The notes beneath the pieces were generated by a model. It was not told the origin of the DNA, did no database searches, and worked only from the letters and a program-made list of their open reading frames with translations. Below, piece after piece: positions 28,007 through 37,008 of a stretch of 64,000 nt of DNA (position 1 is the stretch's first letter; each line of letters begins with the position of its first letter). The DNA is from [Clostridium] scindens ATCC 35704 (GTDB taxonomy: Bacteria; Bacillota; Clostridia; Lachnospirales; Lachnospiraceae). The position numbers were made by a program, and so were the translations under genes. The stretch covers positions 1,421,501 to 1,485,500 of the forward strand of contig NZ_CP036170.1 in assembly GCF_004295125.1 (NCBI RefSeq). The letters are read 5' to 3'.

Positions 28007-29554
28007 GTGAAGAGAGAATTAGTAATCGTCATTGATTTTGGAGGGCAGTATAACCAGCTGGTAGCAAGACGTGTCAGAGAATGCAACGTATACTGCGAGA
28101 TCTATTCCTACAAGACAGACCTGGAGAAGATCAAAGAAATGAATCCCAAGGGAATCATCCTGACCGGAGGACCCAACAGTTGCTACGAGGCGGATTCGCC
28201 CACATATAAGAAAGAATTATTCGAACTTGGCATACCAGTCCTCGGACTGTGCTACGGCGCCCAGCTGATGATGCACATACTGGGCGGCAAGGTAGAAAGC
28301 GCCGACGTCAGGGAATATGGCAAGACAGAAGTCATCATAGATAAAACCCAGTCGCCAATCTTTGAAGGCGTGTCGTCCCCAACCATCTGCTGGATGAGCC
28401 ATTTTGACTACATCTCTAAGGTGGCGCCGGGATTCGAAATCACTGCCCACACGGCAGACTGCCCGGTGGCAGCGGCCGAGAATCCGGAGCAGAAATTATA
28501 CGCGATCCAGTACCATCCGGAAGTGCTCCATACTGCAGAAGGCACGAAGATGCTGTCCAACTTCGTGCTTGGCGTATGCGGCTGCGCCGGAGACTGGAGG
28601 ATGGATTCCTTCGTGGAAGAATCCATCAGGCAGATCCGGGAGAAAGTCGGCAAAGGCAAAGTATTGTGCGCCCTGTCCGGCGGCGTAGACTCCTCCGTGG
28701 CAGCAGTCCTGCTGTCCAAGGCTGTAGGAGATCAGCTGACCTGCGTATTCGTAGATCACGGGCTTCTCCGTAAAAATGAAGGAGACGAAGTAGAGGCTGC
28801 CTTCGGACCAGAAGGAGCTTATGACCTGAACTTCATCCGTGTCAACGCCCAGCAGCGTTTCTACGAGAAACTGGCAGGAGTTTCAGAGCCGGAGGCAAAA
28901 CGTAAAATCATCGGGGAAGAATTCATCCGCGTATTCGAAGAAGAAGCCAAGAAGATCGGCGCGGTAGACTTCCTGGTGCAGGGAACCATCTACCCGGACG
29001 TGGTAGAAAGCGGGCTTGGCGGAGAATCCGCAGTCATCAAGTCCCACCACAACGTGGGAGGCCTGCCGGACTGTGTAGACTTCAAAGAAATCATCGAGCC
29101 CCTGCGCGACCTGTTCAAAGACGAAGTAAGGAAAGCCGGACTGGAACTTGGCATCCCTAAGCACCTGGTATTCCGCCAGCCGTTCCCCGGCCCGGGACTT
29201 GGCATCCGCATTGTCGGAGAAGTGACGGAAGAAAAGGTTAAGATGGTTCAAAACGCAGACGCAATCTACCGGGAAGAAATCGCTAATGCCGGATTGGATA
29301 AAAGCGTCGGCCAGTACTTCGCCGCGCTTACGAATATGCGAAGCGTCGGCGTCATGGGGGATGAGAGGACCTATGATTACGCGGTGGCCCTCAGAGCGGT
29401 GAACACCATAGACTTCATGACGGCGGAAGCCGCGGAGATCCCGTGGGAAGTGCTGCATAAGGTGACCAGCCGGATTGTGAATGAAGTAGATCATGTGAAT
29501 CGAGTGATGTATGATATTACCTCTAAGCCGCCTGGGACGATTGAGTTTGAATAA
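28007..29554 (+). CDS. guaA: GMP synthase (glutamine-hydrolysing)
   Basis: 515 residues. It converts XMP to GMP. Class I glutamine amidotransferase (1-200) with the nucleophile in GLCYGAQLM and the His/Glu of [12 protein letters not shown]-pyrophosphatase P-loop [14 protein letters not shown] follows near residue 224, and the C-terminal dimer domain ends [21 protein letters not shown] start with AGGAGG. The mobile element at 29.6-43.1 kb begins just behind it; the 3' end of guaA is a known integration hotspot in several bacteria. Confidence 0.97.
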   Translation: MKRELVIVIDFGGQYNQLVARRVRECNVYCEIYSYKTDLEKIKEMNPKGIILTGGPNSCYEADSPTYKKELFELGIPVLGLCYGAQLMMHILGGKVESADVREYGKTEVIIDKTQSPIFEGVSSPTICWMSHFDYISKVAPGFEITAHTADCPVAAAENPEQKLYAIQYHPEVLHTAEGTKMLSNFVLGVCGCAGDWRMDSFVEESIRQIREKVGKGKVLCALSGGVDSSVAAVLLSKAVGDQLTCVFVDHGLLRKNEGDEVEAAFGPEGAYDLNFIRVNAQQRFYEKLAGVSEPEAKRKIIGEEFIRVFEEEAKKIGAVDFLVQGTIYPDVVESGLGGESAVIKSHHNVGGLPDCVDFKEIIEPLRDLFKDEVRKAGLELGIPKHLVFRQPFPGPGLGIRIVGEVTEEKVKMVQNADAIYREEIANAGLDKSVGQYFAALTNMRSVGVMGDERTYDYAVALRAVNTIDFMTAEAAEIPWEVLHKVTSRIVNEVDHVNRVMYDITSKPPGTIEFE

Positions 29555-29561
29555 AAAAATG

Positions 29562-29604
29562 GAGCTCGGAAATCCAGCATTTATGCGGGTTTCCGGGCTC
29601 TTTG
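29562..29604 (+). terminator. Terminator behind guaA
   Basis: GAGCTCGGAAATCC (29562-29575) pairs with GGGTTTCCGGGCTC (29587-29600), with two G-U pairs, then TTTG. It may be chromosomal or carried in by the element. Confidence 0.75.
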
Positions 29605-29613
29605 TATGTGGGG

Positions 29614-29633
29614 TGAGTACAGAATGAGTACAA
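29614..29633 (+). repeat. Left-end tandem repeat of the mobile element
   Basis: TGAGTACA-N3-TGAGTACAA. The copy at 43063-43082 matches 17 of 20 bases, differing only in the three-base spacer. These probably are arm-type integrase sites or lie next to the attachment sites. Confidence 0.55.
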
Positions 29634-29642
29634 AATATATAA

Positions 29643-31199
29643 TCAGTGAAATAATTGCTGTAATGCTGTTCCCAGTCTTTGCTCAAAAGAAGTATAGTCG
29701 TTGTAATCAATGACTAGTTGACATATAGCTTTTCTGAACTCGATTTTTTTGCCACCGTTATTAACATATTCATCAGATAGTATACTAAATAAGTTCTTTC
29801 CGTTAGTAAAATATTCGGTATCATTTTTAATAGGCTTATTTTGTTCGGCATCATGCTTTTTCTTTGTATTTATGTTTTCTCTATACTGTGCCTCAAACCA
29901 ATTTGGTTCTGTTTGGAATTTAAATAAACGATCTCTGATTTTTCTCATTAATTCATAATTATGCATATCAAAAAGTTGAACTTTTAAATATTTTTCAAGA
30001 CTTTCGATAGGAAGAAAGAGAATATTATTGTTTGGTATGCGTGACCATAATTTATCTTCATCTATTTTTTTTCTTACTATGTCTTGAACATCCCCATCAA
30101 TGATGCTGATAATATGGGATGATTCAGTGAGAATTCTATCGGTAATAAAATTCTCATGCAAATCTAATGTGTTATCATAGCCACCAACAGGCAAAACTTG
30201 AATACGTTTGTTTTCATCAAGATTTATTTTGTGAATGAAATTATTTACAAGATACTCTGCCAGATCATCTTCTACAAGGATGATTACATCATAACCATTA
30301 TGAGAATATATGTCACGTGTTATATATGCTGGGTAACATGGCGTTTCACAAACAATAGTATCATCATTAATCTGCTTTAAATAAAACAGATTATCAATAG
30401 GAAGTGCATGTATTATTTCGAGAGAATGTGTTGAAAAATATGTAGCAACGTTGTATCTATGAGATATGTTTTTCATAAATTCAACTAATCTCTTAATTGC
30501 CGATGGATGTAAAGCGAGTTCAATTTCATCAATAAGTATCAAATTTAATTTCTCACTATTATTAGTGCGCACTAATAAATTATTGAGTAGGTGTAGTAGA
30601 TTTATTAATAAAAATTCACCAGTACTTAAATCAAAATGACTTAATAAGTGATTATTGGTTTCCAGAAAATATGGTACACCACGATACTGGTATATCTGCT
30701 CAGCTTTATTACGGTCTATTCGGAATAATTTTTCGTAGTAGTTTTTATTATTATGTAAAATTAGTCCTAAATTTTCCCTGACAAAATCATCAGCCGGGAG
30801 CAAATAGTGACGGTTGACACGTTGCAGCTTTTTATATGTCTTATATGAAGATGTATTTGAAAAGCGAGTACCTTTTGTGATACTACCCTCTTGAAAACCT
30901 CGCAAATTTAAAGTGGGAGATGTTGAGCAAGTCCATCTACCGTTTGTTTGGGGTTGCCACTTTTCAGTGTTTTCATCTATTGTAAAAGATATGAATGAAT
31001 CATCTGTGTAATCAAACGGTCTTAACATAGAGAAATTGATTGGGCGTACTAATCGTGGAGCAATAGAGGATAATACAGTACTTTTACCAATTCCATTAAT
31101 TCCTGTAATTGCGTATACATCTGGTTTAAGTGGCATATCTATCTCAAGGGAGGATATACCTTTGATGTTGTTTATTTCTACATGTAATTTTTTATTCAT
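29643..31199 (-). CDS. AAA ATPase fused to a TOPRIM nuclease (OLD/PARIS-like)
   Basis: 518 residues. The ABC-type ATPase part has Walker A TGINGIGKST (32-41), a signature-like LSTGE (191-195), Walker B LILIDEIELALHPSA (220-234) and a switch His in STHS. The C-terminal third is TOPRIM/DUF4435-like: ILVEDD (acidic residue 310), LPVGGYDNT, then IISIIDGDV with Asp368 and Asp370. In OLD-family and PARIS systems such proteins attack phage or sense anti-restriction proteins. Here it is cargo at the left end of the element, downstream of the XRE repressor gene on the same strand. Confidence 0.75.
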   Translation of the reverse strand: MNKKLHVEINNIKGISSLEIDMPLKPDVYAITGINGIGKSTVLSSIAPRLVRPINFSMLRPFDYTDDSFISFTIDENTEKWQPQTNGRWTCSTSPTLNLRGFQEGSITKGTRFSNTSSYKTYKKLQRVNRHYLLPADDFVRENLGLILHNNKNYYEKLFRIDRNKAEQIYQYRGVPYFLETNNHLLSHFDLSTGEFLLINLLHLLNNLLVRTNNSEKLNLILIDEIELALHPSAIKRLVEFMKNISHRYNVATYFSTHSLEIIHALPIDNLFYLKQINDDTIVCETPCYPAYITRDIYSHNGYDVIILVEDDLAEYLVNNFIHKINLDENKRIQVLPVGGYDNTLDLHENFITDRILTESSHIISIIDGDVQDIVRKKIDEDKLWSRIPNNNILFLPIESLEKYLKVQLFDMHNYELMRKIRDRLFKFQTEPNWFEAQYRENINTKKKHDAEQNKPIKNDTEYFTNGKNLFSILSDEYVNNGGKKIEFRKAICQLVIDYNDYTSFEQRLGTALQQLFH

Positions 31200-31213
31200 A
31201 ATTTTTCCTCCAT

Positions 31214-31822
31214 TTAGAAACAGAGTGCCATTTGGCTTTTCTGTAATTCCAATTCTACTTTTTCTTTTGTTTCAGTAATTTCATCAATAGCTGCCTGTGT
31301 AGCTTCATTTGGATTATCACCAGCGGATTTCAAAGCACTCTGGTAGAGGTAATTCATCTTTTCCCATTTCAACAAGTCATTAAATACCTTATAACTTCTG
31401 ATATTCAACAAAGCATCTTGTAAAGACAGCGTATGTGTTTTTCCTCTGACAGTATATCCGATTTCAAGATAAGAGGAAAGAACCGGATTCAAACGAATGG
31501 ATACGGTGTTATCCTTTAACAGTTTATCTTCCCCACGCTCTCCGCTAATCTGTAGGATACTGGAATTACAAAGCACCATAAGTATGCCCATCAGATCACC
31601 GACTGTTTCCAAACGAAGTCCGGCAGTATCACTGCCATTTAAAGCATTATAACTGACACCGAGTGCGGCTGCAATCTTCTCTAACTGAGGAGGTTGTGGC
31701 TGCATTTTATTTGTTTCGTATTTTCGGATGGACACCGGATGGATGCCGGTCAGTTCAGCCAATTTATCTTGCGTGATTCCGATTTGTTTACGGCAGTATT
31801 TGATTTTTTCTCCTACGGTCAT
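31214..31822 (-). CDS. XRE-family repressor of the element
   Basis: 202 residues. The N-terminal lambda-repressor-type HTH (1-65) is IGITQDKLAELTGIHPVSIR, and a helical C-terminal domain of unknown type follows. It is divergent from the excisionase/integrase genes. Three related palindromes with TGTAGCG half-sites lie in the 160-base interval between them, two overlapping promoters. This suggests it is the lysogeny-type switch of the element. Its stop is 14 bases from the AAA-TOPRIM start. Confidence 0.85.
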   Translation of the reverse strand: MTVGEKIKYCRKQIGITQDKLAELTGIHPVSIRKYETNKMQPQPPQLEKIAAALGVSYNALNGSDTAGLRLETVGDLMGILMVLCNSSILQISGERGEDKLLKDNTVSIRLNPVLSSYLEIGYTVRGKTHTLSLQDALLNIRSYKVFNDLLKWEKMNYLYQSALKSAGDNPNEATQAAIDEITETKEKVELELQKSQMALCF

Positions 31823-31837
31823 TTTTATCGCCCTCCA

Positions 31838-31960
31838 TGTATCGAGATGGCTACATTATATCACGTATGAAAAAAATTTTCTACAGGCATTTCAAAACAC
31901 TTGACAATAGCGATATCGCTACATATAATAAAAATATAAAATGTAGCGATTGCGCTACAT
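31838..31960. promoter_or_regulatory. Divergent control region with three operators
   Basis: A rightward promoter has TTGACA (31901-31906), a 17-base spacer and TATAAT (31924-31929), with the palindrome TAGCGATATCGCTA (31908-31921) filling the spacer. A second palindrome, ATGTAGCG-N4-CGCTACAT, is at 31941-31960. A third, imperfect site (31838-31855, TGTA/TACA ends) overlaps a leftward -10 element at 31855-31860 that has TAGAAA 17 bases upstream of it. Confidence 0.75.
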
Positions 31961-31981
31961 AAAGAAAAGGAGGAATTTCAT

Positions 31982-32170
31982 ATGGAACAGAACAACAAGA
32001 TTTATATTACTGCAAATGAACTCGCAGAAATGTTGGGTGTTTCCGTGGGTCATGCTTATAAGCTGATTCGTAAGCTAAATCAGGAATTGGAAAAAGAAGG
32101 ATTTCTGGTGATTGCAGGCAAAGTTCCCAGACGTTATTTTGAAAAACGCTGGTATGGTTACAGCGCGTAG
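31982..32170 (+). CDS. Excisionase-like small HTH protein
   Basis: 62 residues, winged-helix MerR/Xis-like: YITANELAEMLGVSVGHAYK then LIRKLNQELEKEGF and a basic tail PRRYFEKRWYG. Such proteins direct excision by bending att DNA. Strong RBS AAGGAGGAATTTCAT. It is followed by the integrase gene after 12 bases, and is controlled by the operator region upstream. Confidence 0.8.
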   Translation: MEQNNKIYITANELAEMLGVSVGHAYKLIRKLNQELEKEGFLVIAGKVPRRYFEKRWYGYSA

Positions 32171-32182
32171 GAGGTGTTTTGA

Positions 32183-33247
32183 ATGAGAGCGGAAAAAGAC
32201 AAGAAAACAGGAAAATGGTTGATTCAGTATCGTTATACGGATTGGCAGGGCAAGCGCCGGAAATCTACAAAAAGAGGTTTTGCTACCAAACTAGAGGCAG
32301 AGGAATGGCTGCGAAATTTCCTTATTACGCAGAATGCGGACTTTGATATGAAGTTTGAGGAATTCTGGAAAATGTATTGTGCAGATATGGAGACTCGTCT
32401 GCGGGAGCATACCATGAGAACAAAAAAGTATATTGTGGAATTGAAAATTCTTCCGTATTTCGGGAAGAAGCGGGTAAATGATATTACAGCAGCGGACATA
32501 CGGCAATGGCAGAATGAGTTGATTAAAAAGGGGTATTCACCTACTTACCTGAAAACAATTAATAACCAGTTGAGTGCAATATTTAATTATGCGGTTCGAT
32601 ATTACGATTTGAAAAGTAATCCCTGTGTAAAGGCTGGAAGCATGGGAAAGAGCAAAGCCGAAGAAATGGATTTCTGGACAGGAGAGGAATTTAGGAAGTT
32701 TATCGACAGTATTATGAACAAAAGGCTTTCTTATATGGCATTTATGACTTTGTACTGGACGGGGATGCGTTTGGGAGAACTGCTGGCTTTGACTCCAAAA
32801 GATGTTGACCTGGAAAAACGAACGATTTCTATCACAAAATCTTATCAGCGCCTTGGCAGGAAAGATGTGATTACTCCGCCAAAGACACCGAAGAGCAAGA
32901 GAGTGATTACCATTCCGGAGTTTCTAGCTGCAGACATCAAGGATTATATGGATAGCTTATATGATTTGCAGGAGGATGACAGGCTGTTTCCCATTACAAA
33001 ATATTATCTCGAGCATGAAATGCAGCGAGGAATTAAAGAAAGTGGTGTAAAGCGGATACGGTTGCACGATTTGAGACATTCACACGCAAGTCTACTGATT
33101 GAGCTTGGATTTTCACCATTGGAAATTGCAAATCGGCTGGGACATGAAAAAGTGGAAACCACATTGAATACCTACGCACATCTTTATCCAAACAAGCAGG
33201 CGAAACTGGCTGATCGGCTGGACAGTGAATATAGGGAGGATTTGTAA
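32183..33247 (+). CDS. int: Tyrosine recombinase / integrase
   Basis: 354 residues. N-terminal AP2-like arm-binding domain (QYRYTDWQGKRRKSTKRGFA), core-binding SAM-like domain (about 60-160) and catalytic domain. Active-site residues are Arg in TGMRLGELLALT near 194, HDLRHSHASL near 294, the LGH motif near 318 and nucleophile Tyr in TLNTYAHLYP near 329. It integrates and excises the element. Its stop overlaps the mobC start (TAATG). Confidence 0.95.
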   Translation: MRAEKDKKTGKWLIQYRYTDWQGKRRKSTKRGFATKLEAEEWLRNFLITQNADFDMKFEEFWKMYCADMETRLREHTMRTKKYIVELKILPYFGKKRVNDITAADIRQWQNELIKKGYSPTYLKTINNQLSAIFNYAVRYYDLKSNPCVKAGSMGKSKAEEMDFWTGEEFRKFIDSIMNKRLSYMAFMTLYWTGMRLGELLALTPKDVDLEKRTISITKSYQRLGRKDVITPPKTPKSKRVITIPEFLAADIKDYMDSLYDLQEDDRLFPITKYYLEHEMQRGIKESGVKRIRLHDLRHSHASLLIELGFSPLEIANRLGHEKVETTLNTYAHLYPNKQAKLADRLDSEYREDL

Positions 33248-33612
33248 TGAGTGGATTAGATAAAAACAGAAAACGAAACCAGACAGTTTGCTTTCGGATG
33301 ACACCGGAAGAGCGCAGGGAATTAGAAGCCCGTATTACAGTGAGCGGACTGCCAAAAGGAAAGTATTTTATTCAGTCGGTACTTCATCAGGAAATAAAGA
33401 TTGCGGTTGGTAAATATCAGAGTGATCGGTTAAGTCTTGAGATACGGAGATTGTGGGAGCGTCTGGATCATTTGGAAACAGAGAATTTGTATGAGTTACT
33501 GGCAGACTGTCAGGCATTAATGAAACAGGTAATTGAAATCACGGGAAAAGATTGTTCAGCCAAATGGACAGCAAGTGATTTTAAAACAGAGATAATGGAA
33601 GATGAAAAATAA
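33247..33612 (+). CDS. mobC: MobC-like relaxosome accessory protein
   Basis: 121 residues. A ribbon-helix-helix-like N-terminus (NQTVCFRMTPEERRELEARI) is followed by helices; this matches the MobC family that helps the relaxase nick at oriT. It is translationally coupled to the integrase gene. The relaxase gene itself is 1.7 kb downstream. Confidence 0.75.
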   Translation: MSGLDKNRKRNQTVCFRMTPEERRELEARITVSGLPKGKYFIQSVLHQEIKIAVGKYQSDRLSLEIRRLWERLDHLETENLYELLADCQALMKQVIEITGKDCSAKWTASDFKTEIMEDEK

Positions 33613-33615
33613 AAA

Positions 33616-33699
33616 CCTTTAAGTGTCGGCAAACACCTAAAGGCGGAGACTTGGTAGAAAATCCAAATCAATTACTAAAGTCATTCTACCAAAGTCTCC
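33616..33699. repeat. Two adjacent inverted repeats
   Basis: CCTTTAAGTGT (33616-33626) pairs with ACACCTAAAGG (33633-33643) with one mismatch. GGAGACTTGGTAGAA (33645-33659) pairs with TTCTACCAAAGTCTCC (33684-33699) with a single bulged base, across a 24-base loop. No T run follows. It could be an origin, a structured RNA or a regulatory element for the ATPase gene. Confidence 0.6.
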
Positions 33700-33729
33700 A
33701 TTATCTTTCAACAGAAAATGGAGGTAATT

Positions 33730-34728
33730 TTGGATAACAGAAGAAACGAACCGAATTTAAAATTGATAAATATGGAACAGGTTGAGGTGGAAAAAATAGA
33801 CTGGCTGATTTATCCGTTTATTCCCTTTGGGAAGGTTACGATTGTGCAGGGGGATCCGGGTGAGGGCAAGACCACAATGGTGCTTCAGATTATCGCAAAG
33901 CTGACGAAAGGAGAGTCTGTATTATCGGGCAGTGATGAACCTATTTTAGAGGGTAAAACAATGGCTCTGGATCCGGTAAATGTGATTTATCAGACTGCAG
34001 AGGATGGATTGGGTGATACCATCAAGCCACGACTTCTTGCGGCTGGAGCAGATTGTTCCAGAGTAATGGTGATTGATGATAACGATCAGGCATTGACTAT
34101 GATGGATGTCAGACTGGAAGAAGCCATTATACAGACAAAAGCACGACTTGTAGTTTTAGATCCGATACAGGGATTTCTGGGGGCTGATGTAGATATGCAT
34201 AGGGCAAATGAAATCCGTCCGCTTATGAAACGTGTAGCGATACTTGCTGAAAAATATCATTGTGCGATTATTCTGATTGGCCATATGAATAAAAACAGCA
34301 ATGGAAAATCATCATATCGTGGACTTGGCTCTATTGATTTTCAGGCAGCAGCCAGAAGTGTTCTAATTGTTGGCAGAATCAAGGATGAACCAGAAATCCG
34401 TGTTGTCTGTCACGTGAAAAGTTCCCTTGCACCAGAAGGAAAATCCATTGCATTCCGTTTGGATAAAGATAAAGGGTTTGAATGGATTGGAGAATATGAT
34501 ATCAGCGCAGATGATTTGTTAAGCGGAGATAATCGTGGGCAGAAAATCCATGCAGCAAAAGAGTTCCTGAAGGAAATACTGGTATCTGGTTCGATGGCAC
34601 AGACAAAAGTGGCAGAAGAAGCGGAAAGCAGAGGAATTAAAAAGAAAACACTGTGGAATGCGAAGAAGGAACTGGAGATTGATTCTGTGAAGATAGGGAG
34701 TCAATGGTTCTGGATGTTGCCGGAATAA
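33730..34728 (+). CDS. RepA/RecA-like AAA_25 ATPase
   Basis: About 332 residues. Hexameric replicative-helicase/RecA-like P-loop: VQGDPGEGKTTMVLQIIAKL, Walker B ARLVVLDPIQGFLG and a sensor region ILIGHMNKNSNGKSSYRGLG. These proteins (RepA of mobile elements) act as helicase loaders or helicases. Start: TTG 33730 with GGAGG (33720-33724) is preferred over the overlapping ATG at 33718. A C-terminal HTH-like tail (TKVAEEAESRGIKKKTLWNA) may bind DNA. Confidence 0.8.
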   Translation: MDNRRNEPNLKLINMEQVEVEKIDWLIYPFIPFGKVTIVQGDPGEGKTTMVLQIIAKLTKGESVLSGSDEPILEGKTMALDPVNVIYQTAEDGLGDTIKPRLLAAGADCSRVMVIDDNDQALTMMDVRLEEAIIQTKARLVVLDPIQGFLGADVDMHRANEIRPLMKRVAILAEKYHCAIILIGHMNKNSNGKSSYRGLGSIDFQAAARSVLIVGRIKDEPEIRVVCHVKSSLAPEGKSIAFRLDKDKGFEWIGEYDISADDLLSGDNRGQKIHAAKEFLKEILVSGSMAQTKVAEEAESRGIKKKTLWNAKKELEIDSVKIGSQWFWMLPE

Positions 34729-34798
34729 TATTGGGAAGATGGCAAGATTACCATTTCTTTAAGAACAGGGAATCTTGCTATCTTGAAAGGAGACATGG

Positions 34799-35032
34799 AT
34801 GAAAAATGTACAAATATCGCAAGAACTATTTATGAAACTACTCCGATATCATTTGCTTGATGATGACAGCTGCACCGACGAGGTGAAAAAAGGTTTGGAA
34901 CAGAAAATGAATGCTATGGTGGAGCGTGAATTATATACGAAATCAAAAACTGCCCAAACGGAGGAAGAACGGGAAAAAGCCCGGCAGGAGTATTTGGACA
35001 AGCGAGGGATACAGAAGGACTTCAGATGGTAG
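34799..35032 (+). CDS. Small hypothetical protein of the mobilization module
   Basis: 77 residues, helical and charged (CTDEVKKGLEQKMNAMVERE, EEREKARQEYLDKRGIQ). AAGGAGACATGG contains the RBS. No motif recognised. It lies between the ATPase and the oriT-like region, so it probably belongs to the replication or mobilization functions of the element. Confidence 0.6.
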   Translation: MKNVQISQELFMKLLRYHLLDDDSCTDEVKKGLEQKMNAMVERELYTKSKTAQTEEEREKARQEYLDKRGIQKDFRW

Positions 35033-35189
35033 TTCTTTCCTGATTACCATTCTGACAGGGGCGTGACACGCTCCTGTATAGATGGCGGACAAGAGAAAAT
35101 GCAGATGTGAGGACGGAGGTTTTTAGGATGGCAGTGGAAAGGGAGCTCTGACTTAGGGCATCCTCTGCAGGACATTTCATCCCGACCGT

Positions 35190-35305
35190 AGGGAGGAATA
35201 GCCCCGCAGGGCGCAAGGGCAACTTTTGATGGACGGAACGGCTGTCGAAAGTGCTTTTGCGTTACTTTTGACAAAAGTAACAAAACTGCCCTAACGGGCA
35301 TGAAT
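35190..35305. other. oriT-like region with a perfect palindrome
   Basis: GTTACTTTTG-A-CAAAAGTAAC (35261-35281) is a perfect palindrome. It is flanked by GGGCGCAAGGGCAACTTTTG (35207-35226 area) and an ACTGCCC-type motif at 35285-35291. It sits 80 bases before the relaxase gene, the usual oriT position in mobilizable elements of Clostridia. There is no gene in 35033-35359. Confidence 0.55.
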
Positions 35306-35359
35306 ACAATTTATGTGCCGTATCCGGCACTATTTAAAGAATGTGAGGTGAAAAATAGG

Positions 35360-36754
35360 ATGATGAAAAGAACAGTCAGTGGTATGACCGGAGCTGGTTC
35401 TCTTGCCCATAACAGAAGGGATTTTATTGCAGAGAATGTTAATCCGGACAGAGTACACCTGAACATCTGTTACCGGGATGAAAACCTGAAGGATGTTTAC
35501 AAAGAACTGTTTGATGAAGCGGTAGAACGATATAATGTCGGGAAAAGAAATGACCGGAAGATTACGAATTATTATGATAAAATTCAGCATGGAAAGCAGG
35601 AGAAGTTGTTTCATGAAGTAATCTTTCAGATTGGAAATAGTAAAGATATGGCTGCCGGAACACCAGAGGGAGAGCTTGCAGTCAAGATCCTGGATGAATA
35701 TATGCAGGAATTCCAGAAACGCAATCCAACACTTCGGGTATTTTGCTGTTATCTGCATCAGGACGAAGCTACCCCACATCTACATATTGATTTTGTACCT
35801 TATGTGACCGGATGGAAGGGAAAAGGAATGGATACAAGAGTTTCACTGAAACAGGCATTAAAAAGTCTTGGATTTCAAGGTGGAGCTAAACATGATACAG
35901 AATTGAATCAATGGATCAATCATGAAAAAGAAATTCTATCAGAGATTATGGAGCGACATGAAATTGAGTGGGAACAGAAAGGAACCCATGAAGAACATCT
36001 GGATGTGTATAATTTTAAGAAAAAGGAACGTGCAAAAGAAGTAAAAGAGCTGGAACAGAAAATAGAAAGTTTGACAGCAGATGTTGAAGCAGCAGAATCA
36101 GATATAAAGGTGCTTAAGCAGGAAAAAGTTGATATAGAAAAAGCCAGAGATCAGGTCAGTGAAAGTAAGGAACAGACGAAAAAAGAACTTGAGCATATGG
36201 AGAAGCAACAGAATCAGTTGAAACTAATTATGAATAATATTGATAAGGAATTGAAAAATTCTGGACAAATCAAATTGGTGTTACCGGAAGCCGGAACACT
36301 GGAACTTGCGTCTACATATCGAAACAAAAAAATCAAACCACTGTTTACTAAGATGAAAAATTATATTGCAGGATTAGCTGCGAAAGTGATAGAAATTACC
36401 AGAGAAGCGGAAAAATGGAGAGATAAATATTATCAGTTGAAGAAAGATTATGATGATCTGGAAAAAGACGTTGATGAGGTAGCGGATTTGTGTGATCAGT
36501 TGTCTGATGACGTGAATAAGCTGGAGATAATATCAGATAAGTATAACAGAGCGTTGCGGATATTTGGAAGGGATACCATAGAGTCAGCAATCTGGAAAGA
36601 TATTCAGAGAGAAAAAGCACTGGAAGAACAAAAACGAAAAGAGCAGATGCCGAGAAAAATAATTGACAGGCTGCAATGGGGCAGGGAAAGAAGTCAGGAG
36701 TACAATATGCAGCAGAAGAAAAATAAAACTAAACGCAGAGGAATGGAGTTGTGA
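35360..36754 (+). CDS. MobV/Pre-type relaxase
   Basis: About 464 residues. The N-terminal relaxase domain has NVNPDRVHLNICY and the histidine motif LHQDEATPHLHIDFVPYV that binds the metal for nicking. A long coiled coil (about 215-330, EKIESL and KEQTKKELEHMEKQQ) and a second helical region follow. ATG 35360 is preferred because GAGGTG lies nine bases upstream; the in-frame ATG at 35300 lies next to the oriT-like region. The relaxase nicks oriT and pilots the strand. No type IV secretion genes are present, so the element is mobilizable, not self-transmissible. Confidence 0.88.
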   Translation: MMKRTVSGMTGAGSLAHNRRDFIAENVNPDRVHLNICYRDENLKDVYKELFDEAVERYNVGKRNDRKITNYYDKIQHGKQEKLFHEVIFQIGNSKDMAAGTPEGELAVKILDEYMQEFQKRNPTLRVFCCYLHQDEATPHLHIDFVPYVTGWKGKGMDTRVSLKQALKSLGFQGGAKHDTELNQWINHEKEILSEIMERHEIEWEQKGTHEEHLDVYNFKKKERAKEVKELEQKIESLTADVEAAESDIKVLKQEKVDIEKARDQVSESKEQTKKELEHMEKQQNQLKLIMNNIDKELKNSGQIKLVLPEAGTLELASTYRNKKIKPLFTKMKNYIAGLAAKVIEITREAEKWRDKYYQLKKDYDDLEKDVDEVADLCDQLSDDVNKLEIISDKYNRALRIFGRDTIESAIWKDIQREKALEEQKRKEQMPRKIIDRLQWGRERSQEYNMQQKKNKTKRRGMEL

Positions 36755-36939
36755 GAATATGAGAAATATTTGTATTATGGGAATGACGGATTAAGTTATA
36801 TGTTGCATAGAAATTATTATTTGAGTGGTTTGGTTCTTATCAAAAAATTGTACACAATGAGTATAGGATTCTGTGGAAGGTTATTTTGGTGGTGAAGTTG
36901 GAGTAAAGAAATAGTCAGTTGATAAAAAACAAATGAAAA

Positions 36940-37008
36940 GAGTATTGGTTCCTTGAGGTATAATGATTTCGACGAAAAAAACAAAAACCGAAAGGAGTAC
37001 CAATACTC
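36940..37008 (+). promoter_or_regulatory. Transposase promoter inside a read-through-protective hairpin
   Basis: GAGTATTGGT (36940-36949) pairs perfectly with ACCAATACTC (36999-37008), and TCCTT with AAGGA further in. The 3' arm contains the transposase RBS (AAAGGAG, 36991-36997) and reaches the ATG. A TATAAT at 36959-36964 lies in the loop, so transcripts from it lack the 5' arm. Confidence 0.65.

Noticed and set aside
28496-29211. Long antisense frames over guaA
   Set aside because: They are shadows of a well-conserved gene, with no RBS or family match.
35300-35359. ATG 35300 as relaxase start
   Set aside because: It lies next to the oriT-like region and the added residues do not match MobV N-termini; GAGGTG supports 35360.
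36755-36939. Terminal inverted repeats of the ISLre2 copy
   Set aside because: I compared both flanks by eye and found no convincing matching ends, so no IS boundaries are given.
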